The position numbers and the translations under genes were made by a program. The notes beneath the pieces were generated by a model. The model worked only from the letters and a program-made list of their open reading frames with translations, searched no databases and was not told the DNA's origin. DNA of 64,000 nt from Steinernema hermaphroditum (taxonomy: Eukaryota > Nematoda > Chromadorea > Rhabditida > Steinernematidae): contig CM059622.1 of assembly GCA_030435675.1 (NCBI GenBank), positions 13,020,001 to 13,084,000 on the forward strand, read 5' to 3'. This document shows, one piece after another, positions 47,593 through 58,976 of this stretch; positions within the stretch are counted from its first letter, which is position 1; each line of letters opens with the position of its first letter.

Positions 47593-50016
47593 TAGTGATC
47601 CCCCGATCCCTACGACCTTAAGTCGCCTTTCGGAAAAACGTCTCTTCGCTGATTAATGCGACATCCCGCTTCGTATTCAGGATTGAAACAAAAACGCCTT
47701 TCGCCCCGCGGCGTCGTCGTCCTTCGGAAGCGCCTCTGAGGCGTCGGCGCGGCTCTCGACCCCAGGCCGAGCGGGTTTTGCCCGCGCGCGACAATGGACG
47801 CGCGCATTTCAGGTTTTAAGCGAACACCGGCGGCTGTCCCTCCTTGGCTGTTCGTTATCTTTATCTTTCGGACGCCGCCGCCGCCGTCGCGACTCCACAG
47901 AAGGCGGCGTCAATCCTGTTTCCTGTCGTCGACGTCGTCGCACAGGCCCCCGGAGGCGCGTTGTCTCATCATTCCCCCAAGGAACGCGGCCGTCGTCGTC
48001 TCCGCGCCGAATCGTAATCCGACAATCCACAACTCTTCCGCCCTTTGTTTTCGGTAATTTCTACCGATTTGCGCGCTGTTCCCCCTTGCGCTCGTGTTTG
48101 CGCTTCGAGCGATCAGAAAGTCTTTTAACGCTCCAGCGTTTCTGGAATTCGCGATCTGAGGAGATAAGAAGGAGGAAGTTGTTTTACTAGTTTCCAATGA
48201 CATTGGTTTACGGGTGTGCAGGGTGACCAGGATGTAGAAGTGGGATCAGTGCAAATAAGATGACCCTCATAAACGTTCGCCATTAAACGGTCTGCGCGCG
48301 AATTCTCAAAACCCTTTAGGTGCTAGAGTTCCAGTAGCTTTGCGGGTAGCCTAGGCTATGTACGGTGGTAAACGAAAGACGAAAGACCTAGCGGATGGAG
48401 GCACCAATAGCTCTCCAATAGCTGGTGGCAAGAGTGCTGTTTTTAAAATCGTTTTTACCAGAAGACATAGTGAAATAGTGGTAGTGAACCGGCTATTTCT
48501 GTGCCTGTGTGGATCATTGCGAACGTATTCGATTTGTAATCGGTCGGGTCCCTCCCCTGTGGACAATACACCCGCAGTATCTAAGGGACAAGTTGGTACT
48601 CTTATAGAGTGGCATTTAATTTCACGATTTCATTACGAGATCTAGCACTTTGGGTGTTGTAACATTTCCCTATACATTCACTGACTTCCAGTCGGTACCC
48701 CCTGTTTCTTCGTGAACTTGTTATTCCATCGGGTCCGTGGTCCTCTTCACGGGAGGGCCGCCAAAAGGGGAAAATACATAGACTGTTAGACGATTGTATT
48801 CAAGGTATAAGTTAAATGCTTATGACAAAAAAAAATCATTTTTTTCATACGGAATAGCGAACCTAAGCAGGTCACTATGTCATAGGAGTATCAGCAACGC
48901 CCGCTTACTCACTATTAATTGCTAAGTGGCTATAACTTAATTTTCGATCTTAAAGCAACGACAACAATGGTGATCATAGCGATAGCTCTTTGCGGCCACA
49001 ATTTTGACCATTTCAAACCAAACTGATATCGAAAATTATGAATCAGCCTCAAGATTTGTAATTTATGTGATGTTGGCACTGGATCCAGTCGAAAACAGGG
49101 CTGTCTTTCTACCTACAGAGAGGGCATACTTTTATCCGCAAATGCAGCGAAACTTTTATGTTGAGACAGAAGTCTGACCTTCGTTTCAATCTGTTTTTTA
49201 TTTGTGCGTGCATGTGGAAAAACACAAAACCGGTCCTATTAATCAATTAAGTTAAAGTGGCATGCATGTATCAAAGAGCACTCAAAGGTGACGTCCACCG
49301 AAGCAGTAATACGTCAAAAAAAACTCGTTTCAGAGGAAGTATATGGTTAGCGCTGGATAAGACTGTCACGTACACCGTCATCGGAACGTTTTTGTTTGTT
49401 ATTATAGTAAATGATACCGCGCATGGAAGTTTTTCGCCTGTCTTGTGAACTACTGTCATAACAGGGAACTGACATCGAACGGTTGAACTAAGCATCTTAA
49501 GCTCTGTGTCCAAACTAAGACTGTCCCATTAGAAGTGCACCATCTTTCCTATGGAGCTTCCCTGTCTGTGTACTGTCATTTCGAATCACTTTCCCCGAGG
49601 GGAATGCCTACTTAAAAAAACGTGTCATCGTAAATTGCCCGGAACTCCTTCCGCTTCGCTTGAGTGACGTCTCTGGGGGGAAAGTCGGCCTAGGACCCCC
49701 CTGGAAACCCATTTCCTGTCCACTGCGCGGACAATGAAACCGTTGATCGGCGCCTCCGCGTCTGCGACCTTTTCCAAAGTTTGTTCGAAAAACGCGTGGC
49801 AATGATTAATGATTTGTTGCCGCCACCGCGGAGAGACAATAGAGATTCGGCGGCGAAAAAAGTTGATCACAACCTAATCGTTCCGTTCTTCTACAACCGA
49901 GTAATCAGAGAGACTTCGCTGTTTCAACGCTCTCGTAAGGGCAAAAACGCGACGACCCCGTTTCGGGACTCCTCTCCCAGCCGCCCGGCTCAGTGCACTT
50001 CCACATTTCAGGGCGT

Positions 50017-52837
50017 ATGGCGAGGATCCTGTGGCTGCAGCTGCTGGCCGCCTGTGTCGTCTTCTCTTCCGCGAACGCCGCCTCGGTGGAACGGAGTCGC
50101 GAAGAGGTGTTCAAGGTGCTCCGCGTCGTCCCCGCCACCGCCGACCAGCTGTACGCTCTCAAACGACTTCACCACAATGCAACTGCGCTGAAGGTCAGTC
50201 TTCCGCAAATTTTTCTAATTCGACACGATCCTGTCGCTTCGATTCCAATGCGACCTTTTCTGAAGTGAAATCATTCGGTTCATCGATTACTTCGAGAGTC
50301 GGTGGAGGTAATTGAACATTGAGGGGTTGTCTCAGCTTTGGACTTCAGATTTGAGGGGCTTTAGAGTGATAGGCAAATCTACTACGCTACCTGGATTGTG
50401 GAACCAAAGCCAAGGGAATGAAATAAGTACACTGCAAAAACCAAAGATGAATGCTTAAAACCCGATGCCTTGTGAGATACTACTATGTGAACTAGTGTTG
50501 TGAATATGGGTGGTGAATGCAATGCGTTTCAAAGATGGGCATTTTCTACTGATAGACTACAAGAGCGTAGTATACTTGCACTGTTTTACAATATGTAACA
50601 AACTGACACTTTTAAGTGAATAGGTTTGAAAACTGACTTATGATTGTCCCCTTAGGATCCTGTTCATGATACTGTTCTTACTACTTTATTGTGTTTATTG
50701 TGGATGAACCAAAAAGCTTTCGGTATTGCAAATGTGAATGATTGAGACGAGGAACTCTTCTACCATCTTTAAGCCATTCCATCCTTATGAACTTGTTCAT
50801 AAAATGAAATTTTTTTTTGAGCGTAAAAGAGAAGTACCAACTGAGCCGAACCGGGCATCATAATTCGCAAGATAGAAATAGACTTCTAGCAAAATTGTGT
50901 GTCGATATAGTGTACCCCTAAGGGCGATCACCGTTCAGTACAGATCGAAAGAAGGGCTATTTTCAGTTGAACTTCTGGAAATCGCCGCAAAAAATGGGAA
51001 TGGCGGTCGACGTAATGGTTCCGGAGAAGGCGATTTCTCCGCTTGAGAACTGGATGAACGAGGAACACCTCAACCATACGATCATTATCGATGACGTCGA
51101 AAAGTGAGTTTTCGTCCATCTCATCATAGCAAACCACATTCCAATGTCTGGAAGACCATTCGAAAGGCAAACTAGTAGGTATACAGCATCACGGCACACA
51201 ATCATGATTTAAGACTTCAACGAAAAAGAAAAGATATTCTATGAACCAAGGATATATTCGCTTATCTAGACGATCTGTTTCAGGCTGATTATCGATCGGG
51301 AGCACAAGGAGGATCCCTTCAATCGCCTCCTCCACGATCAATCTGACCAAAACGAGCCACGCTACAACTTCCACACCTACGGCTCCTATCCCCAAATGGT
51401 CTCCTGGATGCGAGCCCTCTCAAGAAGATACCCAGAAATCGTGCAGTTCATCTCCGTCGGACGCACGCATGAAGGCAGATCGATCGACGGTCTCGAGGTG
51501 AGTGTTCCATTGAGCTGATTCATCAAAAAAAGACCCCAAAATTAGAACGTTTCATATTGTCCATCCCTCCCAGCTCCACTTGACAGTTACTGTAATGCTC
51601 TCATAGATAGATCGGCGGCGGTAATCGCAAGAAGCGAGTGTTCTGGATAGACGGAGGCATCCACGCGCGCGAGTGGGCCGCGCCACACACAGCGCTCTAC
51701 TTCATCCACCAGTTGACGTCGAAGTACGGCAAAGACCCGAACATCACGAACTACGTCAACGAGATCACCTGGGTGATCGTACCGAGTCTCAACCCCGACG
51801 GCTATGAGTTCACGCGCTCCTCCACCAACCCCAACGTCCGTCTCTGGCGAAAGAACCGCGCGCCGTCGACATGCGTCCGCGACCAGTGGGGCCGGAATCG
51901 GTGCTGCAAGGGCGTCGACCTGAACCGCAACTTCGACTTTCACTTCAAGGAGGCTGGCTCCAGCGACGACCCTTGCTCCGAGATTTATCAAGGAAAGTCG
52001 GCTTTCAGTGAGCCCGAGTCGAGGTATGCCTTCCCAGACAGGCAGAAGACAATAGACCGTTTAGGGCGGTCCGAGACGCTATTCTGTCAAATCGATACCG
52101 TGGACGAATCGATGGATTCATCACTCTGCACACGTATTCCCAGATCTGGATCCACCCCTATGGACATAGACGAGACAGTTACCCAGGAGACATCCAAGAT
52201 CTGGTGAGTCTAGACATTCGGGTCATTGAAAACAGGTTATCGTTTCAGTACCAAGTGGGCAAACGAGCGACAAACGCCTTGAGTAAACTCTATGGAACGA
52301 AATACATCGTTGGAAGCGGGGCCGACACTCTTTGTAAGTTCTACCGTACCCTACCGTAACCTTCGCCCTTGCAGACCCCGCTTCGGGAGGCTCAGAAGAC
52401 TGGGCCAAGCAGACCGGTGCCATCAAGTACGTCTACCTTCTCGAGCTCAGACCAGACGAGAGAAGTAGGTTTTGTAGACGTAGACCTTCCCACACTAGAC
52501 ATTTTCCAGACTGGGACGGGTTCATCCTGGACGAGAACCAACTCATTCCGACCGCTTCGGAGACGTGGGCCGGTGTGAAAGTGGTCGCTGATGCCATCAT
52601 CCACCGCTCGAGGAATCGAGTGACTCCCAGAGTTCAAGGTAGACACTAGGCGCAGACAGCGTCAAGACGAGACATTCAGGAACGGCGACACAGCAACGTT
52701 TCGGTGACGGGACGCCTGGCTCCTGCTACGATCTGAGGCACGCGTGCAAGAAGTGGATCCAGGAGAACGAGTCCCTCTGCAAATCGGTGCCGATCTTCAT
52801 GCGCGAACAGTGCGCCTACTCATGCGGGCATTGCTGA
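50017..52837 (+). CDS. Secreted M14A carboxypeptidase with C-terminal ShKT domain, copy 2
   Basis: Nine exons (50017-50193, 50967-51103, 51284-51497, 51611-52023, 52065-52203, 52249-52333, 52375-52464, 52510-52638 and 52680-52837) join in frame for about 513 residues. It has a signal peptide (MARILWLQLLAACVVFSSANA), a propeptide and the catalytic domain with all key residues: GGIHAREWAAP, GVDLNRNFDF, TLHTYSQIW (zinc His), TLYPASGGSEDWA and LLELRPDE. Cysteines CKGVDLNRN and DPCSEIY are shared with copy 1. The C terminus is a ShKT module ending CAYSCGHC. A TTTCAG lies five bases before the ATG, fitting a spliced-leader site. Two extra introns near the 3' end distinguish it from copy 1; other intron positions agree, so the two are paralogues. 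Confidence 0.92.
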
Positions 52838-53047
52838 CGATCTTCACCCCAAAGCTTCCACCCCGTTGGTCGATTTGCGACTGCTTCTCCACTCCATGCA
52901 AACTTGTCGTTGCTCAAGTGCCTTAGGCGTTGTACATCGCACACTGTACATAACATAAGAAACCCGTATCGCGGCGATATAAAACGTAACTAAACTTTGC
53001 GTCCCCTTTTCTTAAAATCCTAAACCATTAACAACAAAAACAAATTA

Positions 53048-56000
53048 TTAACAACATCGCCGGCAGCGCTCGCAAATTTCGGTATCTTCGTGCCTCCTGT
53101 TGTGTTTCCGACAGCGGTGGCAGAAGGCGCGGCTTGGATCGACGATTTTCACGGACTCTGAATCGCCGACGAGAAGCTCCGCTCCGGAAACGCCAAGGAT
53201 CTCTACCAAATCGGAACTCCACATATCTTCGTGGATCGCCTTTAGTACATCGTAATCTTCGCCGGCTACTATGATCTCAACATTCTGGAAAAAATCAGAT
53301 TTTACTCCATTGCTGCAAACGCTACCGTACCTTCTTCGTGGTATCGATCTTTCCTACAGTTTCAGCGGATAACCTCGATTTTAATCGCAGAAGGATCTCC
53401 ATCTGCTTCTTGACCTCTTCACTCGGAGTCATTTCGTGGTCGTTGTACTCTGCTACGATCTGCTCTATAGATGTTCGGAGAGCATCCTTGGGAGCGTTCT
53501 TCTTGAGCGGGTGATTCACGTAATACTCGATGGAAAGATGCGGAAGAATCGGGGCGATCGAAGTGGCCAGGGATCTCCCGATCAGATCGATGGTGTCCTG
53601 CGCTGATTGATGAGCCGGGGAACCCCACGGGTCGCAGTACAGACGGTCGCGCACGCAATTCTAGAAATCAATCAGTGGTTAAATATAAACACGTCAACTT
53701 GAGGAACATACAATGTACACAGAGCTCAAGGGGTTCTGTAGGAATTGGATGAAGTCGTTAGCCACTGCACGGAACTTGTACGCCTCGTAGTTCTCCTTGG
53801 TTCTGATCAACTGACTCCGCACTTCGTTCAAAATGTACTGAAACATGCACTATGATGAATTAAATCAAACGGAGATGTCCTGTACCTGGTCAAGAACAGG
53901 TCGTTGGGAATACGGTACTGGCTCACGGCCAATGGCGTCGTATCGATGAAGAGCGCCTAGGAGGAAGCGGAACGAGATGCGGATTTGGTTCATTCGCCGG
54001 GATAGATCCTCCAGAACAGTCTTGCCAAGCTTCACGTCTCCCACGCCTTCGCTACCGTACAGCGCTACCCAGAGACGGAGTCCATTGGCGCCTAGGGGTT
54101 TCTGATTCAAACTACCGTCGGTGATGATCTCCGGGTCGATTACATTTCCCAGCGACTTGGACATCTTTTTTCCTTTGTCGTCGACAGAAAATCCGTGAAC
54201 GTTTACGCGTTTGTACGGTGCTTCAACCTAATAAAAACAGATTAATTGCTAATGGGATTAGCTCTTACTCTGACGGCGAGCGAAGTCAACATAAGTGACT
54301 GAAACCATCCGCGAAACTGGTCAACTCCTTCGGAAACGACGTCGGACACGGCGTGGTCCGGCGTTGTTTTCCACGCACATCCGCTATCCAGCCACACGTC
54401 CATCACGTCGTTTCCCTTCGCTAGTTTGTCACCCGGTTTGATTCCCAAATCCTTCCGGATCTAAACGACATTCATGATAAGCAGCAACACATCAAATACC
54501 GTACCTGATCGGTGAGGATATTTTCCATCGGCTCCGTCCACCACACATCAGTGCTATTGTTGGCGGTGACCAGCTCGGCGACGCGTCTTATCAAAGAAGG
54601 TGACATTCGTTGGTCATCAGAGGAGCCAACAGAAATGGAAGGGATGGGGACTCCCCAAACACGCTGGCGGGAGATGCACCAGGCGGGTCGATTGGTCAGC
54701 TGTGAAATTAGCGAAGCACTCTGATCGGAGGAGCCGCTGGCGATCTTGATGTTCTCTCTGATGAGATCGGCGGATCGGTTACCGATTTTGGAAACGTCGA
54801 TGAACCACTGCGCACTACTTCGGATGATGACGGGCTTAAAAGTAGTACTGTAATCGCTAGACCGGTCAGTTCAGAAGCGCACCTTCTTCGTTCGCCAGTC
54901 GTAGGGATACGAATGTTCGTACTTGTGCTGGAAAACGACATGCTTCTTGAACATCTCTATTACAGCTTTCGATCCTTGGGTGAAAACGTCTTTTCCTTCG
55001 AGGTTATAGCCCATCTGCCGGGTATACCGGCCATCCTCATCCACAAAACATTCCACTTGATCTCCTCGAGCAAGAGCGATCTTGACAAGAACATAAGAAC
55101 TCATACACTCGTGATATCTACCTGGTAATCATCAAAACCATGGGCGTAACTGGAGTGAACCAATCCAGTACCTATCTTCGTGGTCACATGTTTGCCTGGT
55201 AATAACGGCATCGCCACTTCATTGTACATGCAGTTACGGTAGAACTTGTCCTCGAAAATTTTGGTGTCGAGCTGCGCGAGTACGTCATACTCGTGACCAG
55301 TGACTTTCTGGATTTCGGGCAAAAGTGCTTCGGCGACGATATAGAGATCTCTGATTGGGTTACTAAAACGAAGCCATAAAGATGTGTTTGCACTCCGCTT
55401 TCCACCGTACCCCTTATTATTTTTCGACTCAATAAGGACGTAACGAGCCGACTCAGAATAACAAATGCAGCTGTTAAGCGGGATCGTCCACGGCGTGGTA
55501 GTCCAAATCAGCGCATAGATGTGGGCCGTCTTCTTGGTCTTTAAGTGGGAGAGGCCAGCAGAGTCGAGTGTCAGGTTGATGAACTGAAAAGAACTATAGT
55601 GTTCTTGTCCTCAAAGGACGCTTCTTACAGGGAATCTGTAGTACACCGAAATGCTTTTGTGCTTGTCGTTGTACTCCAGCTCGGACTCAGCGAGAGCGCT
55701 CTTCGAACTCGGTGACCAGTACACCGGCTTGTACGATCTGTACACGTATCCTTTCTCGTACAGCGAGGCGAATACATCGAGCTGATTGGCGACATAGCTT
55801 GGGTCCATGGTGCGATACGGGTTCGTCCAATCCGCTGACACTCCCCATCGCTTGAAGGCATTCATCTGGATGCCAATTGACGACTCAGCAACCTCGCGAG
55901 CTAGCTCTCGAATCCTTAATGGAGTTTCACCCTGAAATCACGAGTTTCATAAGAAGATACTCATGGAATATCCCCAATACCTTCACATTCTTCGTGATCT

Positions 56001-56570
56001 TCAGTTCGATTGGTAGGCCGTGACAATCCCATCCAGGCTGGTACACAACGGGTTGAGCAAGAGCAACGGAGCGAGATTTTACAACAAAATCCTTGAGGAT
56101 CTTATTGATCGCATGACCAACGTGTGCTGGGCCGTTAGCATAAGGAGGTCCATCCAAGAACACGAACCTAAACGGATGAATGACTACTGATCCACGCTTT
56201 CCATCCCTACTTCTCCTTATCAAGACGATTCTCCAGTTGCCACTTGTAGAATTCGTGTAGGTCTCCATCAATGGCTAGTTGATTATCGAGCTCTCCTTGT
56301 AAGATCGGTTTAACATGCGCTTGAAAGTTAGTTGTAGGCAGGAACACGGTGGACTGATGTCGTTTTCGAGCGCTTTTGTGATCACTCGCCGCAGCAGTGG
56401 CACACTAAAATCAAGCACAATCAGCAACAGATGATCAAATGGACAGGACTAACCGTCCTACTGCTGATCAGCGATGTGTAAAGGCTTGAGTTGCTGGGTA
56501 AGCTTGTGCACTTTAAAATGCTCCTCGAGGCGATCGACAACGCTGCGCATCTGCCCCACTGTAAGCTCAT
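53048..56570 (-). CDS. iars-2: Mitochondrial isoleucyl-tRNA synthetase
   Basis: Class I synthetase charging mitochondrial tRNA-Ile. About a dozen exons. The HIGH motif region is [19 protein letters not shown] (about 56150), followed by [14 protein letters not shown]. Further blocks are [18 protein letters not shown], a CP1-domain stretch with [18 protein letters not shown], and KMSKS in [14 protein letters not shown] (about 54165). The C terminus is a Cys zinc-finger tail (FCHRC, then ICERCRRCC) like bacterial IleRS, and the stop is at 53050-53048. The exon at 56404-56211 is open in phase 0 with no ATG, so an upstream exon is needed. The only candidate, 56570-56455, starts [19 protein letters not shown], reads like a mitochondrial presequence and ends at a GTTAGT donor. 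That exon overlaps the 3' end of the neighbouring gene in another frame. Exons beyond the first few were followed by frame and motifs only. Confidence 0.85.
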
Positions 56571-56956
56571 GATCGTCGAGGCCGAGATAGAACACCAAGT
56601 TCTTCAATCGGGGGAGATTCTCGCTCAAAAGAATAACAAGTCGCCGGATGAGAAGATCGAGATCACCCTGAAAAAACTGGTAGTCCTCGACTTCATAAAA
56701 AAACACCAACCAAATCCGCTCCTAAGAGAACGCGAGTTTCGTAGTCCACTTGGCCGGCACGAGAGATAACTCGCGAGTTGAGGACCGACGGGAAGAGCAC
56801 CTCAACCACTTGCCCAACCCGACCAAGCGTAGAGATTACGAACTGCTCTCTATCCGCAAATCGAGTCCAATAGAACGAGAACTTGAGGTTTTCGAAGTTG
56901 AACGACAAATCAAGTGGCGGTGAGGGCTTAAACGAGCTGAAGTCCTCGAATTCCAT
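56458..56956 (-). CDS. Unrecognised small gene with a homopolymer frameshift
   Basis: Two overlapping frames on the minus strand read as one protein if one base is lost from a run of seven T (56703-56697). The first part opens MEFEDFSSFKPSPPLDLSF and runs to GADLVGVF. The second continues from YEVEDYQFFQGDLDLLIRR to a stop after KPLHIADQQ. Together they give about 165 residues, rich in Leu and Val, with no domain I recognise. A TGTTTTAG acceptor lies 12 bases before the ATG at 56956. The stop codon at 56458 lies inside the candidate first exon of iars-2. Either the reference has a homopolymer error, or the gene is broken, or it is read by frameshift. The first is the simplest. Confidence 0.5.
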
Positions 56957-57082
56957 CAAAAAATCACCCTAAAACATCATGAAATGGACGTCGAGAACCA
57001 AACATGAGGAAGTCAAATATGAAGACGGGAAAACGGCAAGAGCAGAACGAAGCAATGACGATAACAACTGTTTATTAACAAC

Positions 57083-57461
57083 CTAATCAGAGTCTAAACT
57101 AAATCCTGTGTCCACAACGGTCTTCGCGAATTCTTGCTTGATAAACTTCGGATCCACCTGGCGCTTCTTCAACTCAACCAGCGATTTTACTTCGTCCGGC
57201 GTGTGGAATCTGAACTCTCCTGTCACCGCGTCTCTCCTGAACAGCAGCCAGTCGTTCAGCGTCATTCCGAACGCCTTCCATCCTATGAAAAAGAAAACAA
57301 ATGTGACAATAACCCGTCTTCGCGCCATCTGCAAGAAGCACACCAAATTGAGGTCGAAAAACAGTGAAATCTCTCACCTGGTGATAATTTATCGGTTTAT
57401 TCGGTGCCGCGCCCCTCATTCTCTGTCGATACATCCGTCGGAGTTGCCAGAAGAGTGCCAT
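57083..57461 (-). CDS. Small single-pass membrane protein
   Basis: Two exons (57461-57378 and 57328-57083) with a 49-base intron give about 109 residues. The N terminus is short and basic (MALFWQLRRMYRQRMRG), followed by one membrane segment (RRRVIVTFVFFFIGWKAF) and a charged tail that includes FHTPDEVKSLVELKKRQV. A basic N terminus, one membrane span and small size are typical of mitochondrial inner-membrane proteins, which would fit the IleRS gene in the same strand run, but I cannot name a family. The downstream gene begins 127 bp after the stop, which is operon-like spacing. Confidence 0.6.
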
Positions 57462-57933
57462 CGTGGCCTAGAATCAGATTTTCAGATCAAATCGAAATTG
57501 GCGCCCTTGCAAGACATGAGGAAACGACCACCCACGACGAACTCCACCGCTCATCGAAAATTTGCAGACGCGAATAATTCGAAGCGTCGTCTGTCTCAAA
57601 TTTGCAAACGACGAGCAACCACCGTATCTTCTGGTAGTCTAGTTTTTTCGTGTCGAGAGCCGATCCCTAACACAACCTGCTTGGAATCAAGCGATTGGAC
57701 GGCCCCTTTTTTGCAGAATTATTCGAAGACGATGCCGCGCACAAGTGTCAGGTAATCCAACAGTTTATTGATTTCTTGAAAACAAGTACTTCGGAATAAC
57801 GAATCGCATAAATGAGTGTCTTTTGAAATGAAATCTGGCATAGACGGAATGAGCAGGATATGTACAGAAACATAGAATAAATTAGAGATGATAACAAAAC
57901 AAGCTCTTCTAGAAAAATTGCTACTTTGGTGAA

Positions 57934-58976
57934 TTAAAGCGGACCGAGGCCCACGGTCTGGAAGACGTGATCCCAGAGTACGGTAGATATACCGTAGGCC
58001 AAGTCGAAGTCTTTGAAGTGATGATTGTGGTGGTAGACTTTTCGGAAATGCATCGTACTCGACGGCTCCGGGTCGCCGTGGTGCAGATAATAGTGCACCA
58101 TGTCGTAGCAGACGTAGCCGAAGAGCTTCCCACTGGCGAAGCAGCAGAAGACGGGGAAGGGCAGTATCGCCTTGTAGATGGAGTAGAAGAAGGCGACGAT
58201 GAGCAGGGCCGGGGTTGGCGGGAAGACGAGGCGGTCTCCGTCCATCGGGGTCTTGTGATGGAGGCCGTGCAGTAGGAAGTGGAGAGTGATCTGATTGTAG
58301 GAGTCCGGATCGGGCTTGAAGTGGAAGACCCATCGGTGGAGGATGTACTCCAGCAGGGTCCACATCAAGAAGCCGAACGAGAACAGCGCCCCGCTGGTGG
58401 CGAACCCGTTGAAGATACCTGAATCTTTCCAGTGAAAAGAGGGCGCAAAGGCGGTGAATTACCGTGCTTTTGGTACATTTCGTTGAGGCCCAAAGTGGCG
58501 AAGTAGAAGACGACGGGCATCCACACTAGAGGCACGATGTACCACGCCGTTCTCGTGAGCATCTCGAGGAAGTCGGACTTGAACAGGCGGAGGGTTCCGT
58601 CGTAGGGCTGGTGGATCCATGTCCAGTAATCGTGTTTCAGGTCGCCCACTTTCCACAGGATCGGAATGGAGATGTCCAACAGGGCGTCTTTCTATAGGAT
58701 TACTGTATGATTATTTGACGACAGATCAAGGCCAACCTTGTGAGTTTTTTCGACCGCGTATTGCTCGAGGATATGGTAAGCGGCGGCGGAGTGCTCGTGC
58801 TTTACCGCCATGATCCGCTCTTGGCCCCGCATGAACTTTCCGATCTCATCGCCGGCCAGCCTTCTGAGTACCTTCTCTCCTCCCGGGTGCTTCTTCGCGA
58901 ACGGACCCACATCGTAGAGCTTTCCATCCAAGTAGACAAGAAGAGGCTTCGCAGCCTCACTGCCTCCGTCCGCCAT
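57934..58976 (-). CDS. fath-1: Fatty acid 2-hydroxylase (FA2H)
   Basis: ER membrane enzyme that adds the 2-hydroxyl to N-acyl chains used in ceramides. Three exons (58976-58737, 58691-58463 and 58418-57934) join in frame for 317 residues. The N-terminal cytochrome b5 domain has heme ligands in KKHPGGEKV (H30) and KHEHSAA (H60). The C-terminal hydroxylase domain has the histidine clusters HRWVFH, HFLLHGLHH, HYYLHH and YHHNHHF between four membrane stretches (for example WYIVPLVWMPVVFYFATLG). Length and order match FA2H. The frame is open upstream of the ATG at 58976, but the b5 domain starts normally from here and an acceptor-like TTGTAG precedes it. It is first in the same-strand run that ends in IleRS. 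The symbol follows C. elegans naming. Confidence 0.92.

Larger units (their letters stand above)
45001..50016. other. Repeat-bearing region without a clear gene
   Basis: No gene is supported. It holds a copy of the dispersed repeat at 46311-46430 (inverted relative to 13.6 kb), a piece near 45920-46010 that recurs inside the 62.3 kb intron, AC-rich low-complexity sequence at 46490-46680, a 101-bp MITE-like element (47492-47592) and a GC-rich stretch at 47650-48010. A Cys-bearing open stretch at 47068-47307 shows no known domain. The last 100 bases are the 5' region of the carboxypeptidase, ending in an ACATTTCAG acceptor at 50003-50011. Confidence 0.4.
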
